Below are positions 10,633 through 18,776 of a stretch of 64,000 nt of DNA, in pieces. Position numbers and translations under genes: made by a program. Positions within the stretch are counted from its first letter, which is position 1. Each line of letters begins with the position of its first letter. The DNA comes from an uncultured Thiohalocapsa sp. GTDB taxonomy: Bacteria; Pseudomonadota; Gammaproteobacteria; Chromatiales; Chromatiaceae. The DNA lies in NCBI RefSeq assembly GCF_913062725.1, contig NZ_CAJXWY010000015.1, forward strand, positions 1 to 64,000. The letters run 5' to 3'. The notes below the pieces were generated by a model that worked only from the letters and a program-made list of their open reading frames with translations, was not told the origin of the DNA and made no database searches.

Positions 10633-11151
10633 TCAGCGCTCGCCGAAGCGCTCGATCAGTTGCGCGAAGTTGCAGGGCTTGGTGCGGCTGTCGAGTTGCG
10701 GCTCAAGGATCTTGTTCCAGGCGGTGCGGCAGGCGCCGCTCGAGCCCGGCAGGCAAAAGATCAGGGTGCCATTGGCGAGGCCGGCGAGGCAGCGCGACTG
10801 GATGGTGCTGGCCCCGATCTCCTCGTAGGACACTTGCCGAAACAGCTCGCTGAAGCCCGCGATCTCCTTGTCGAACAGCGGCCGCATCGCCTCCGGGGTG
10901 CTGTCACGGCCGGTGATGCCGGTGCCGCCGGTGCTGATGATGACGCGCACACCGGGATCGGCGATCCAGCGCGAAACGACCGCGCGCAGTTGGTAGACAT
11001 CATCGATGACGATGTCCTTGGCGACGACGCTGTGGCCTGCCCGGCTGAGCGCATCGTGTAGGAACTGGCCGGATTTGTCGTCGGCTTCGGTACGGCTGTC
11101 GGACACGGTCAGCACGGCGACAGCGAGCGGGATGAATACGGTCTGGTTCAC
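10633..11151 (-). CDS. moaB: MoaB/Mog-type molybdopterin adenylyltransferase
   Basis: 172 residues of the MoaB family, which adenylylates molybdopterin to make it a substrate for MoeA (MoaB does this in archaea and many bacteria; in E. coli the activity is in MogA). Signature segments are [28 protein letters not shown] and [14 protein letters not shown]. The start is the GTG at 11151, preceded by AGGAG and embedded in the stop of the upstream small gene (GTGA overlap), which indicates translational coupling. Confidence 0.94.
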   Translation of the reverse strand: MNQTVFIPLAVAVLTVSDSRTEADDKSGQFLHDALSRAGHSVVAKDIVIDDVYQLRAVVSRWIADPGVRVIISTGGTGITGRDSTPEAMRPLFDKEIAGFSELFRQVSYEEIGASTIQSRCLAGLANGTLIFCLPGSSGACRTAWNKILEPQLDSRTKPCNFAQLIERFGER

Positions 11152-11381
11152 GCGAGGACTCCTGGCGGCGGGCAGCGCATGTCGTCGCGCCCGATGGGCA
11201 TATCGGGGCGGCGGCAGTGGATGTTCAACGGGCCGGCGCAGCAGGTCGCGGTCTTCGCGCGGGTGCCCGCAGCCGATGATGGCGGCGGCCAGGCGTTGGA
11301 GACCTTCTCCAGCGTGCTGTCGTCGAGCCGGTGCGGCCAGGCGTCGGGGACAAAGCCCGGGATCAGGTCGCGCACCGGCAT
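11148..11381 (-). CDS. Small Cys-rich protein coupled to moaB
   Basis: 77-residue protein not recognised as a known family. Almost every codon ends in G or C (roughly nine in ten by eye), which matches genuine genes here and argues that it is real. It begins MPVRDLIPGFVP and ends with a cysteine-bearing segment (TCC, then NIHC, then MRCP) that could bind metal or undergo thiol chemistry. Its TGA overlaps the GTG of moaB by four bases, so the two are translationally coupled. A role in cofactor synthesis is inferred from position only. The 86-bp repeat begins at its start codon and extends upstream. Confidence 0.6.
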   Translation of the reverse strand: MPVRDLIPGFVPDAWPHRLDDSTLEKVSNAWPPPSSAAGTRAKTATCCAGPLNIHCRRPDMPIGRDDMRCPPPGVLA

Positions 11382-11460
11382 CCTGAAAAGGCCGTAGACG
11401 CACAGACAAGTATCGTAGACGCTCTGCAAAGCATGCGCGTCATCCCCTGGGTAGCCTAAC
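11375..11460. repeat. Copy 1 of an 86-bp dispersed direct repeat
   Basis: Aligns without gaps to 24151-24236 in the same orientation, 68 of 86 positions identical by eye. The core 11397-11439 matches 40 of 43. On the minus strand it ends at ATGCCGG in both copies, here the start of the 77-residue gene. Confidence 0.75.
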
Positions 11461-11480
11461 CCCACGGAGATGGGGGCTTG

Positions 11481-11513
11481 CGACAGCATGTCCGGAGTCT
11501 TTCCATGCTGTCG
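11481..11513. repeat. Palindrome CGACAGCATG-N13-CATGCTGTCG
   Basis: Perfect 10-bp arms with a 13-nt loop, 38 bp upstream of the small gene at 11552. It shares its arm with the palindrome at 12-31. It could be an operator or a dispersed palindromic element; no T-tract follows. Confidence 0.5.
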
Positions 11514-11551
11514 GGTACAAACCATGTTTTGAGATTCGCGAGGTTCAATCG

Positions 11552-11791
11552 ATGAGCAGCAGCTCAACGGACGCAGAGCTCGGCAGACTCATTCTGCGGT
11601 CGTGGTACGGGACGAATGAATACACCGTCAAGATCGTCGGTCGTTTACTGTGGTGGTATCGCATCGAGGCGATCGAAACTACGACACTCAAGGACTACCG
11701 CTTGCTTATGCCCGGGGAACGGGCGTTCGTGCCCAGGCACGCGGTCTATCCGCTCCGGCGGCGGCAACGAAACTCCCAGACTGCGTCGTGA
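11552..11791 (+). CDS. Hypothetical 79-residue protein
   Basis: Unrecognised small basic protein with a hydrophobic, Trp-rich middle (VGRLLWWYRIEAIE) and an Arg-rich end. Third-position GC is lower than in neighbours, about three quarters, and the start lies after a weak GCGAGG. The reading is plausible but unproven. It sits between the cofactor block and the SIR2/nif block, downstream of repeat copy 1 and of the 11481 palindrome. Confidence 0.4.
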   Translation: MSSSSTDAELGRLILRSWYGTNEYTVKIVGRLLWWYRIEAIETTTLKDYRLLMPGERAFVPRHAVYPLRRRQRNSQTAS

Positions 11792-12081
11792 ATCCGAGCG
11801 CTGAGGACCCGTGTGAAGCGCCACATCCGTCGGCCATTGCCAGCGTCCACCGCGGCCCGAGGCCGTTCCATACGGCGGCGCCCGCAGGCGTTCAGCGCCC
11901 TGGCCCGGACTGGCATCCGGACGGATACCGGGCTCGGGGACCGACCGTACCCACCGGCCGTGACCGACGCATGCACGGCATGCCGCAGAACTGCCCGCCC
12001 GCCGCCGGCGCAGGCGGCAACCGGGAGCGCCTTTGCGCTGTCCGCATCGCCGTGTATTGAGGATCTCTGCGCCGCTGTGGC
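11792..12081. other. Convergent spacer, nothing recognised
   Basis: About 290 bp between the 79-residue gene and the end of the SIR2-like gene. No terminator hairpin with T-tract, RNA gene or convincing coding frame was found. Confidence 0.5.
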
Positions 12082-12960
12082 TCAGCAGCCGACTTCATAG
12101 ACCGACGGTACCAACGCTTCGTCGACACCGCCCGTCGCCGCAAGCAGGTCTCTCGAGTCCGCTTCGATGACCTCGATGCCCTTGTTGGCGCAAAAGCGCA
12201 ATTCCTTCTCGGTGGGCTCAGGAATCAGTGCATAGCCTGCGGGCTCGCCGGCGCCGTAGACCACGTCCGCCATCACCATGCGCTCGGTGTCGCGGGTGAA
12301 GCGCATGCCGAGGAAGAGATACTGCCGGCCCACCCGATACCGCTTCAGGAACTCGGGCAGCCCGAACCCCCCCATGAGCTCGGTGATGTAGTCCACGAAG
12401 TCGGCATCGGAGGCGATGTATGTGGCATCGGGACGCGGGCTGCCCAGCGGCTTGAACAGGATCGGCAGCCGCGGGTCCACGCTGGCCTGGCTCGCCTCCC
12501 GGTACGCCTCACCGTCGTAGGTGTGCAGCTTGAACCGATAGTCCGTGCCGCCCACGCGGGCGATGCCCCGGATGAGCGTGTGCGGGCGCCCGGCGTAAGA
12601 ATCCTGGAGCTGGGTATCGCGGTTGATGTCGATGACGTAGGGCGGCGCCATGGCGGCGAGCCAGTCGTGCAGCGCGGCCCGCGTCCAGTCGCGCTGCCCG
12701 TAGAGCTGGTCCAGGAAGCGATTGACGGCGCTGCGTCCGCGCTTCAGCTCCACGTCCATGGCCGCGCGCGGGAACTCCCACATGAGCCGCGGTGCCATGG
12801 GCCGCCCCTGGTTCATGGCCAGGATCAGGTCATCGCTCAGCGCCGGCATGGGCTCGCCGGATGCGCCGTCGCGCACGTCGGCGAGCACACCGGGGCCGAG
12901 GTAGGGCACCAGATCGCCGCGCTGCACGGCTTGGGCGAGGTCGGAAAGGGAGATCGGCAT
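12082..12960 (-). CDS. SIR2-like domain protein, probable nif-regulon member
   Basis: About 292 residues with SIR2_2-type features: a glycine loop LVPYLGPGVL near residue 20, a VIDINRDTQLQ segment in place of the usual TNYD, LFKPLGSPRPDATYIASDADF, and YLFLGMRFTRDTERM near the end. Related domains bind or hydrolyse NAD(H), but some are only structural; no catalytic claim is made. The ATG at 12960 is used; an in-frame ATG at 12996 would add 12 residues. A near-perfect -24/-12 promoter at 13055-13070 and a NifA-type site shared with nifE lie upstream, so it is likely expressed under nitrogen-fixing conditions. A role such as NAD-linked sensing or nitrogenase support is inference. Confidence 0.8.
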   Translation of the reverse strand: MPISLSDLAQAVQRGDLVPYLGPGVLADVRDGASGEPMPALSDDLILAMNQGRPMAPRLMWEFPRAAMDVELKRGRSAVNRFLDQLYGQRDWTRAALHDWLAAMAPPYVIDINRDTQLQDSYAGRPHTLIRGIARVGGTDYRFKLHTYDGEAYREASQASVDPRLPILFKPLGSPRPDATYIASDADFVDYITELMGGFGLPEFLKRYRVGRQYLFLGMRFTRDTERMVMADVVYGAGEPAGYALIPEPTEKELRFCANKGIEVIEADSRDLLAATGGVDEALVPSVYEVGC

Positions 12961-13054
12961 GGGCGGGGCTTCCGTCGTTATCGGGTCGAGGTTCATCCGA
13001 GGCTGGTCAGCAACCCCGGCGCCGGGGATGGGCACTCCCGGTCTCAAGGCCGTT

Positions 13055-13070
13055 AGCAATCCCGGTGCCA
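13055..13070 (-). promoter_or_regulatory. Sigma54 -24/-12 promoter for the SIR2-like gene
   Basis: Read on the minus strand it is TGGCAC-CGGGA-TTGCT, matching the sigma54 consensus, with GG and GC separated by exactly 10 nt. The expected transcription start near 13043 leaves a leader of about 80 nt. A weaker look-alike (GG-N10-GC, TTGCT at the -12) lies just downstream near 13010-13023. Confidence 0.8.
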
Positions 13071-13175
13071 AGCCGACACGGCGCACTGCCCGCCCGCGCA
13101 ACCCTGCCACGGCCGTCGTCGGCCACGGCTGCCGTTGGCCTCGGGCCTGTGCCAAACCCCTCACGCACTGCAGCT

Positions 13176-13191
13176 TGTCGATTTCCTGACA
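13176..13191. promoter_or_regulatory. NifA-type upstream activator site TGT-N10-ACA
   Basis: TGT at 13176-13178 and ACA at 13189-13191 with exactly 10 nt between, the NifA-binding consensus. Its centre lies about 112 bp from the -24 GG of the nifE promoter and about 115 bp from that of the SIR2-like gene, so one site can serve both. An AT-rich patch at 13230-13250 could be an IHF bend, which is inference. Confidence 0.78.
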
Positions 13192-13294
13192 ACACCCGCG
13201 CAGGCCGGCAGAGGCGGTTAGCCGGGCCATCCAAAATTTCCAAAACAAGGACTTAGTGCACATCGGGCGGCGGCGACGACGACTGCCCGCGCGC

Positions 13295-13310
13295 TGGCAT
13301 GGCTTCTGCT
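13295..13310 (+). promoter_or_regulatory. Sigma54 -24/-12 promoter for the nifE operon
   Basis: TGGCAT-GGCTT-CTGCT with GG and GC separated by 10 nt, an acceptable sigma54 element. A start near 13320 would give a short leader to the nifE ATG at 13345, which has AGGA upstream. Confidence 0.75.
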
Positions 13311-13344
13311 TCATCCCCGCCGACACCCTTGCGCAGGACCGAGC

Positions 13345-14811
13345 ATGAAGCAGAAAGACATCGCCGCGCTCTTAGACGAGCCGGCCTGCGAGCACAACCA
13401 GAAGGCCAAGTCCGGCTGCGCCAAGCCCAAGCCCGGGGCCACCGCCGGCGGCTGCGCCTTCGACGGCGCGCAGATCGCACTGCTGCCCATCGTCGACGTG
13501 GCGCACATCGTGCACGGGTCCATCGCCTGCGCCGGCAGCGCCTGGGACAATCGCGGCACCCGCTCCACCGGCCCTGAGCTGTTCAAGCTCGGCATGACCA
13601 CGGACCTCACCGAGCAGGACGTGATCATGGGCCGCGGCGAGAAGCGGCTCTTTCACGGCATCAAGCAGGCCATCGAGACTTACCAGCCGGCGGCGGTGTT
13701 CGTCTACAACACCTGCGTGCCGGCGCTCATCGGCGACGACATCGGCGCCGTGTGCAAGGCGGCGGCCGAGCGCTGGGGCACGCCGGTGATCCCGGTGGAC
13801 GCCGCCGGCTTCTACGGCACCAAGAACCTCGGCAACCGCATCGCCGGCGAGACCATGGTGAAGCAGGTGTGCGGCGGCCGCGAGCCGGACCCGGTGCCGG
13901 CGGGCGTCGAGGGCGACGGCTTCACGGTGCACAACGTCAATCTCATCGGCGAGTACAACATCGCCGGCGAGCTCTGGCACGTGCTGCCGCTGCTCGATGA
14001 GCTGGGGCTGCGGGTGCTGTGCACCCTCTCCGGCGATGCCCGCTTCCGCGAGGTGCAAACCATGCACCGCGCGGACGTCAACATGATGGTCTGCTCCAAG
14101 GCCATGATCAACGTCGCCCGCCAGCTGCAGGAGCGCTATGGCACTCCCTGGTTCGAGGGCAGCTTCTACGGCGTCGCCGACATGTCCCAGGCCCTGCGCG
14201 ACTTCGCCCGGCGCATCGACGACCCGGCGCTCGGCGCCCGCACCGAGGCGCTCATCGCCCGCGAGGAGGCGCGTCTGCGGGCGGCCCTGGCCCCCTGGCG
14301 CGAGCGCCTGGCGGGCAAGCGCGCCCTGCTCTACACCGGCGGCGTCAAGTCCTGGTCCATCGTCTCGGCCCTGCAGGATCTGGGGCTGACCGTGGTGGCC
14401 ACCGGCACCAAGAAGTCCACCGAAGACGACAAGGCACGCATCCGCGCCCTCATGGGCGAGGACGCGCCCATGATCGAAGACGGCAACCCGCGCGCGCTGC
14501 TGGACTTGTACAAGCGCCATGACGCCGACGTGATGATCGCCGGCGGGCGCAACATGTACACCGCCCTCAAGGCGCGTATTCCGTTCCTGGACATCAACCA
14601 GGAGCGCGAATTCGGCTACGCCGGCTACGCCGGCATGCTGGAGCTGGCACGTCAGCTCTGCGTGACCCTGGAGAGCCCCATCTGGGCCGCCGTGCGCAGC
14701 GCGCCGCCCTGGGCGCTGCCCGCGGGCGCCCCGGACACCGCGCAGGCGCCCGCTGCGGCGCCGTCGAGCGCGCGGCCAACCGCCGAGCACGAGGCCGCCA
14801 GCCATGCCTGA
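13345..14811 (+). CDS. nifE: Nitrogenase FeMo-cofactor scaffold subunit NifE
   Basis: 488 residues. With NifN it forms the tetramer on which the NifB product is matured to FeMo-co. Visible hallmarks are DEPACEHN and [15 protein letters not shown] at the N-terminus with cluster-ligand cysteines, [43 protein letters not shown] and the C-terminal [14 protein letters not shown]. The last 40 residues are an Ala/Pro-rich tail. It is the first gene of a rightward operon behind a NifA/sigma54 control region and overlaps nifN by 8 bp. nifHDK are absent from the window, so this is a separate cofactor-assembly operon. Confidence 0.97.
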   Translation: MKQKDIAALLDEPACEHNQKAKSGCAKPKPGATAGGCAFDGAQIALLPIVDVAHIVHGSIACAGSAWDNRGTRSTGPELFKLGMTTDLTEQDVIMGRGEKRLFHGIKQAIETYQPAAVFVYNTCVPALIGDDIGAVCKAAAERWGTPVIPVDAAGFYGTKNLGNRIAGETMVKQVCGGREPDPVPAGVEGDGFTVHNVNLIGEYNIAGELWHVLPLLDELGLRVLCTLSGDARFREVQTMHRADVNMMVCSKAMINVARQLQERYGTPWFEGSFYGVADMSQALRDFARRIDDPALGARTEALIAREEARLRAALAPWRERLAGKRALLYTGGVKSWSIVSALQDLGLTVVATGTKKSTEDDKARIRALMGEDAPMIEDGNPRALLDLYKRHDADVMIAGGRNMYTALKARIPFLDINQEREFGYAGYAGMLELARQLCVTLESPIWAAVRSAPPWALPAGAPDTAQAPAAAPSSARPTAEHEAASHA

Positions 14812-16207
14812 GACGACCGTCCAGCCCCCCGAGATCGTCAAGCGTCACAAGGCGTTGGCGGTGAGCCCGCTGAAGGCCAGCGCGACCCTGGGCGCCACCC
14901 TGGCCTTCCTCGGCATGGACCGCTGCCTGCCCATGCTGCACGGCAGCCAGGGCTGCACCGCCTTCGGCAAGATCTTCTTCATCCAGCACTTCCGCGAGCC
15001 CATGCCGATGCAGACCACGGCGCTGGACCAGGTCAGCACCATCATGGGCAGCGACGATGCCGTGGTGGCGGGGCTCGCCACCATCGCCACCAAGCATGCG
15101 CCGGCCCTCATCGGCCTGCCCACCACCGGTCTCACCGAGACCCAGGGCGCCGACATCGAGCGCGCCGTGGCCATGTTCCGGGCCAAGCACCCGGAATACG
15201 ATCATATCGCCGTGGTGCCGGTCAGCACGCCCGACTACAGCGGCAGCCTGGAGTCCGGCTTCAACGCCGCCCTCAAGGCCATGATCGAACGCCTGGTGCC
15301 CAAGGCCAGCATCGCCGGCACCCGGCCCGGGCGCCGCCGGCGGCAGGTGAACGTGCTCGCCGGCGCACACCTGACGGTGGGTGACCTCGAGCACATCAAA
15401 GATCTGCTGGAGCGCTTCCGGCTGCGCCCGATGTTGCTGCCGGACCTGTCTGACTCCCTGGATGGGCACCTGGCGGACACCGACTACAGCGCGCTCACCA
15501 TCGGCGGAACACGACTCGACGAGCTTGCGCACCTGGGTGACGCGGCGGCGACCCTGGTCATCGGCAAGTCCCTCGATGGCGCCGCCGATGCGCTGGCCGC
15601 CCGCACTGGTGTGCCCGACCACCGCTTTCCGCATCTCATGGGACTCGAGGCCATGGACGCCTTCATCACCACGCTGGCGGCCATCAGCGCCGAGCCGGTG
15701 CCCGAGCGCATCGCCCGCCAGCGCAGTCAGCTCCAGGATGCCATGCTGGACGCCCACTTCTCCCTCGGGCAGGCGCGCTTTGCCGTGGCCGCCGACGGCG
15801 ACCTGCTGGCGGCGCTGACCCAGCTGCTGGCCGCCATGGGCGCGGAAACCTGCGCTGCCGTGGCGCCCACCAACGCCCCGGCGCTGAAGCACGTCGCGGC
15901 GGCCACGGTGAAGATCGGCGATCTCGAAGACCTGGAGCAGCGCGCCCGCGCCGGCGGCGCCGAGGTGCTCATCACCAACAGCCACGGCGTGCACACCGCC
16001 GAGCGCCTGGGCATCCCGCTGCTGCGCGCCGGCTTCCCGCAGTTCGACATCCTCGGCGGCTACCAACGCCAGTGGATCGGCTACACGGGCACACGCGCAA
16101 CCCTGTTCGAGCTCGCCAATATCCTGCTCGGCCGGCACAAAGGCGTGATCCCCGCCTATCGTTCCAGCCTCAAGCAATGGCCGGCGGCGGAGCGCAACGC
16201 CGCCTAG
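14804..16207 (+). CDS. nifN: Nitrogenase FeMo-cofactor scaffold subunit NifN
   Basis: 467 residues, partner of NifE in the FeMo-co assembly scaffold. Characteristic segments are [34 protein letters not shown] with the conserved cysteine, [12 protein letters not shown] and the C-terminal [12 protein letters not shown]. The ATG lies inside the nifE stop region (ATGCCTGA), consistent with coupled translation. Confidence 0.97.
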   Translation: MPETTVQPPEIVKRHKALAVSPLKASATLGATLAFLGMDRCLPMLHGSQGCTAFGKIFFIQHFREPMPMQTTALDQVSTIMGSDDAVVAGLATIATKHAPALIGLPTTGLTETQGADIERAVAMFRAKHPEYDHIAVVPVSTPDYSGSLESGFNAALKAMIERLVPKASIAGTRPGRRRRQVNVLAGAHLTVGDLEHIKDLLERFRLRPMLLPDLSDSLDGHLADTDYSALTIGGTRLDELAHLGDAAATLVIGKSLDGAADALAARTGVPDHRFPHLMGLEAMDAFITTLAAISAEPVPERIARQRSQLQDAMLDAHFSLGQARFAVAADGDLLAALTQLLAAMGAETCAAVAPTNAPALKHVAAATVKIGDLEDLEQRARAGGAEVLITNSHGVHTAERLGIPLLRAGFPQFDILGGYQRQWIGYTGTRATLFELANILLGRHKGVIPAYRSSLKQWPAAERNAA

Positions 16208-16260
16208 CGGCCCACCCCGCCGACGCCGCCCTTCGATCATCGCCACCGCGGAAGACGACC

Positions 16261-16767
16261 ATGACCTTCGAACGCAAGCTCAGGCTCATCGACGGCGGAA
16301 CCACGCCCGGCGCGGCGGGCGCCGCGGCGGACCAGACGCACGCACAGGTCTGCGTGGCCTTCGCCAGCGCCGACCGCAAGCACGTGGACCAGCACTTCGG
16401 CGCCGCCGCGGGCTTCGTCATCTACCGCGTCGATGCCCACCAAGCCGAGCTGTTGGAGGCGGCCCAGTTCGGCCGGCTCGACATGGACGGCAACGAAGAC
16501 AAGCTCGCCGCCAAGATCGACGCCCTCGGCGACTGTGTGGCCGTGTACTGCCAGGCGGTGGGCGCCGCCGCCATTGGCCAGCTCAAGACCCGCGGTATCC
16601 AGCCCATCAAGGTCCCCGCGGACACCGCCATCAGCGACCTGCTGCGGGGCCTGCGGCGCGAGCTCCGTGAGGGGCCGAGCGCCTGGCTCGCCCGGGCCCT
16701 GGAGCGCCGTGCGCCGCGCCGGGCCGATCGGTTCGAGGCGATGGAGGCGGAGGGGTGGACGGAGTGA
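16261..16767 (+). CDS. nifX: NifX, FeMo-cofactor carrier/storage protein
   Basis: 168 residues of the NifX/NafY/dinitrogenase-iron-molybdenum-cofactor-binding family, which carries NifB-co or FeMo-co precursors between NifEN and nitrogenase. The core is VCVAFASADRKHVDQHFGAA followed by FVIYRVD and GDCVAVYCQAVGAAA. The C-terminus, rich in Arg and Glu, extends beyond the minimal domain. It starts 53 bp after nifN in the same operon. Confidence 0.94.
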   Translation: MTFERKLRLIDGGTTPGAAGAAADQTHAQVCVAFASADRKHVDQHFGAAAGFVIYRVDAHQAELLEAAQFGRLDMDGNEDKLAAKIDALGDCVAVYCQAVGAAAIGQLKTRGIQPIKVPADTAISDLLRGLRRELREGPSAWLARALERRAPRRADRFEAMEAEGWTE

Positions 16768-16870
16768 GGGGGTTGGCTATTGGTTATTGGTTGATACCGC
16801 CGGGGGTCATGGCGTGGCGCAGGTGCCATCGGCCGCTGCCTGCGGAGCCGTTCACTGGGGGGGCTCGATC

Positions 16871-17353
16871 GTGATTGAACAAGACGCATCCGTGATCGCC
16901 GTCGCTGACGGTGCCGCGCTGGTGGAGGTGCCGCGGCGGAGCAGCTGCTCGGGCTGCGGACATGGCAGCAGTTGCGGGACCGCTACCGTCGCCAAGCTGT
17001 TCGGCCAGGGCAGCGCCACCCGGCTGCGGGTCGTCGACCACCTGGGACTCGCCGCCGGCGAGCGCGTGGTCATCGGCATTCGCAGCCCGCTGTTGGTGCG
17101 CGCCTCGCTGAGCGCCTATCTGCTGCCGCTGCTGGCGCTGGTCGGCGCCGCCGGCGGTGCCGATGCCGCGGGCCTGGGCGACATGGCCGGCGCCGCCAGC
17201 GGTTTCGGCGGCCTGCTCGCCGGGCTCTGGCTCGCCGGTCTCATCACCGGCGGCGGCGGCGCGCGGGCACGCTTTCGGCCCTTGCTGCTGCGCCGTGTGG
17301 CATGCGCCGGTCACGTCACCATCGAGCCGCCCCATCCGACGGTGGCGGGGTGA
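16871..17353 (+). CDS. RseC/MucC-family membrane protein in the nif operon
   Basis: 160 residues. The N-terminus has the RseC cysteine pattern SCSGCGHGSSCGT followed by a beta-rich segment, then two hydrophobic helices (LLVRASLSAYLLPLLALVGA and GGLLAGLWLAGLI). RseC homologues act in SoxR reduction with Rsx/Rnf complexes or in sigmaE control. In a nif operon a role linked to Rnf-type electron transfer to nitrogenase is attractive but inferred. The GTG start at 16871 is preceded by a seven-G run about eight bases upstream. Confidence 0.85.
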   Translation: MIEQDASVIAVADGAALVEVPRRSSCSGCGHGSSCGTATVAKLFGQGSATRLRVVDHLGLAAGERVVIGIRSPLLVRASLSAYLLPLLALVGAAGGADAAGLGDMAGAASGFGGLLAGLWLAGLITGGGGARARFRPLLLRRVACAGHVTIEPPHPTVAG

Positions 17354-17521
17354 TTGACGGCAACGCGCAGGTGCGCAGGGCGCGACGGCGCAACGGCACA
17401 ACGCAACAGCCGCCGCACCGCACGCGCTCGGCGATGACGCTCGCCGCACTTGCGCAGGCCGCCCCCCCAGCCAACCAACAGGCCCCGTGCAACACACACC
17501 GACAGGAGAGCCAACAGCGCC

Positions 17522-17998
17522 ATGACTACGACAGCCGCCCCGAAAATCGCCGCAGACGACCCGGTGCTCGCCACCGCCTTTGGCCAGGAGATGGTGCGCC
17601 AGATGCGCGCCATCGACGTCTACGGCAGCACCGACGCGCAGTCCGCGGCGGAGATCCTCGAGCCCTTCGTGCTCACCAAGGAAGAAAAGCGTGAGCTACC
17701 CATCGTGGGCGATCCGGACGAGATCGTCATCGCCCGCATCAAGGTCTTCTACAACGCCATCGCCACGCTCATCGAGCAGGAATGCGGCCGCATGGCCGTG
17801 CCGCTGGTGAACCTGACCCATGAGGGCTTCGGCCGCGTGCTCATCACCGTCGGCAAGCTGGTGGTGCTCGACCGCAGCCTCCGCGACGTGCACCGCTTCG
17901 GCTTCCCGAGCCTCGGCAAGATGAAGGACGAGGCGGACAAGTACCTGTCGGTAGCGCTCGGCCTGGTGGGCGAGCATTCGGAGGTGGCCGGGTTGTAG
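17522..17998 (+). CDS. NifX-associated nitrogen fixation protein (DUF269)
   Basis: 158 residues matching the DUF269 family that almost always accompanies nifX: TAFGQEMVRQMRAIDVYGS, a Lys/Glu-rich loop, NLTHEGFGRVLI and LVVLDRSLRDVHRFGF. Its biochemical role is not established; conservation with nifENX implies a part in cofactor delivery. The ATG follows AGGAG at about 13 bp. It lies 168 bp after the RseC-like gene in the same direction. Confidence 0.93.
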   Translation: MTTTAAPKIAADDPVLATAFGQEMVRQMRAIDVYGSTDAQSAAEILEPFVLTKEEKRELPIVGDPDEIVIARIKVFYNAIATLIEQECGRMAVPLVNLTHEGFGRVLITVGKLVVLDRSLRDVHRFGFPSLGKMKDEADKYLSVALGLVGEHSEVAGL

Positions 17999-18064
17999 GC
18001 CATCGGGTTCGAGCCTCGGGGGGCGCGTGTCGAGCATGGATGGTCCACGATCCAGCCTTCCTCG

Positions 18065-18104
18065 CCCCCAGCCCCCAGCCCCCAGTCCCAACCTCCCAGC
18101 CCCC
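18065..18104. repeat. C-rich tract with GCCCCCA heptamers (G4-capable on the minus strand)
   Basis: Six runs of three to five C within 40 nt, including tandem GCCCCCA units, immediately before the GGAG ribosome-binding site of the DUF683 gene. The minus strand could fold a G-quadruplex; the transcript would carry the C-rich strand. Confidence 0.6.
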
Positions 18105-18118
18105 GGAGCACAGCAACA

Positions 18119-18331
18119 ATGAACGACACCGATCTGAAAGCCCTGGAGAAGGCCGTGAAGAAGGCCAAGCGCATCGCCAACGAGCGCGCCAGCGCGCTCC
18201 ACGACTTGGTGGAAGACCGCCTGCCGGCGGCCTACGAAGAGCTCCCGTCCACGACACAGGCGGCCTATGAGGCCTGCCAGGCCTGGGCAGAGGCCACCGC
18301 CACACTCGAGGCCGCGCAAGCAACACGCTGA
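18119..18331 (+). CDS. CCE_0567-family (DUF683) small nif-associated protein
   Basis: 70 residues, helical, of the small family encoded beside the DUF269 gene in many nif clusters: ALEKAVKKAKRIANERASALHDLVEDRLP. Family members form helical hairpins and have been described as metal-binding; the function in nitrogen fixation is unknown. The start follows GGAG with 10-nt spacing. Confidence 0.9.
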   Translation: MNDTDLKALEKAVKKAKRIANERASALHDLVEDRLPAAYEELPSTTQAAYEACQAWAEATATLEAAQATR

Positions 18332-18400
18332 GACCCACCCCTTGCGGCGCCGCCGGCCCGACCCGAGCCACGCCGCTCAAGCCCATCACCGGAGACCGAC

Positions 18401-18709
18401 ATGAGCACCATCACCGGCCTGACCCGCGGCGGCGTCGAATGGACGCCGGCCTTCGTCGTCGCCCTCAATCAGACCATCTGCATCGGTTGCGGACGCTGTT
18501 TCAAGGTCTGCCCGCGGGATGTCTTCGAGCTGATCGATCGCGACGACCTCGAGCTCGATGAGGACGACGACCTCGACGACGACTTCGACGAAGCGCCCGG
18601 GATGGTCATGAACCTGAAAAACGCCATGGATTGCATCGGCTGCGAGTCCTGCTCGCGGGTTTGCCCCAAGGGCTGCCTCGCCCACGAGCCGCAGGCGCTG
18701 GCCGCCTAG
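18401..18709 (+). CDS. fdxB: Nif-specific 2[4Fe-4S] ferredoxin III (FdxB type)
   Basis: 102 residues with two complete cluster motifs: [12 protein letters not shown] and [12 protein letters not shown]. Between them is a very acidic insert ([16 protein letters not shown]), typical of the nif-associated ferredoxin III. It is likely an electron carrier for nitrogenase or cofactor assembly. It is the last recognisable gene of the nif operon and converges with the H1-like gene across 67 bp. Confidence 0.94.
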   Translation: MSTITGLTRGGVEWTPAFVVALNQTICIGCGRCFKVCPRDVFELIDRDDLELDEDDDLDDDFDEAPGMVMNLKNAMDCIGCESCSRVCPKGCLAHEPQALAA

Positions 18710-18776
18710 CACGGGGACACAGCGACCGCCTCGTCAACGACGCAGGGCAGGCGGTGGTGCCGCGGACGCGGCCGGC

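Noticed and set aside
13010..13023. Second sigma54 promoter for the SIR2-like gene
   Set aside because: GG-N10-GC spacing is present but the -24 half (CCGGCG) is poor compared with the consensus element at 13055-13070.
13372..14841. 489-codon open frame antisense to nifE
   Set aside because: Long because the region is GC-rich; no domain character and lies fully opposite a certain gene.
14594..16246. 550-codon open frame antisense to nifN
   Set aside because: Low-complexity His/Gln/Arg/Gly-rich shadow of nifN with no plausible start context.
18001..18025. tRNA T-arm-like GGTTCGAGCCTC
   Set aside because: No matching acceptor stem or anticodon arm around it.
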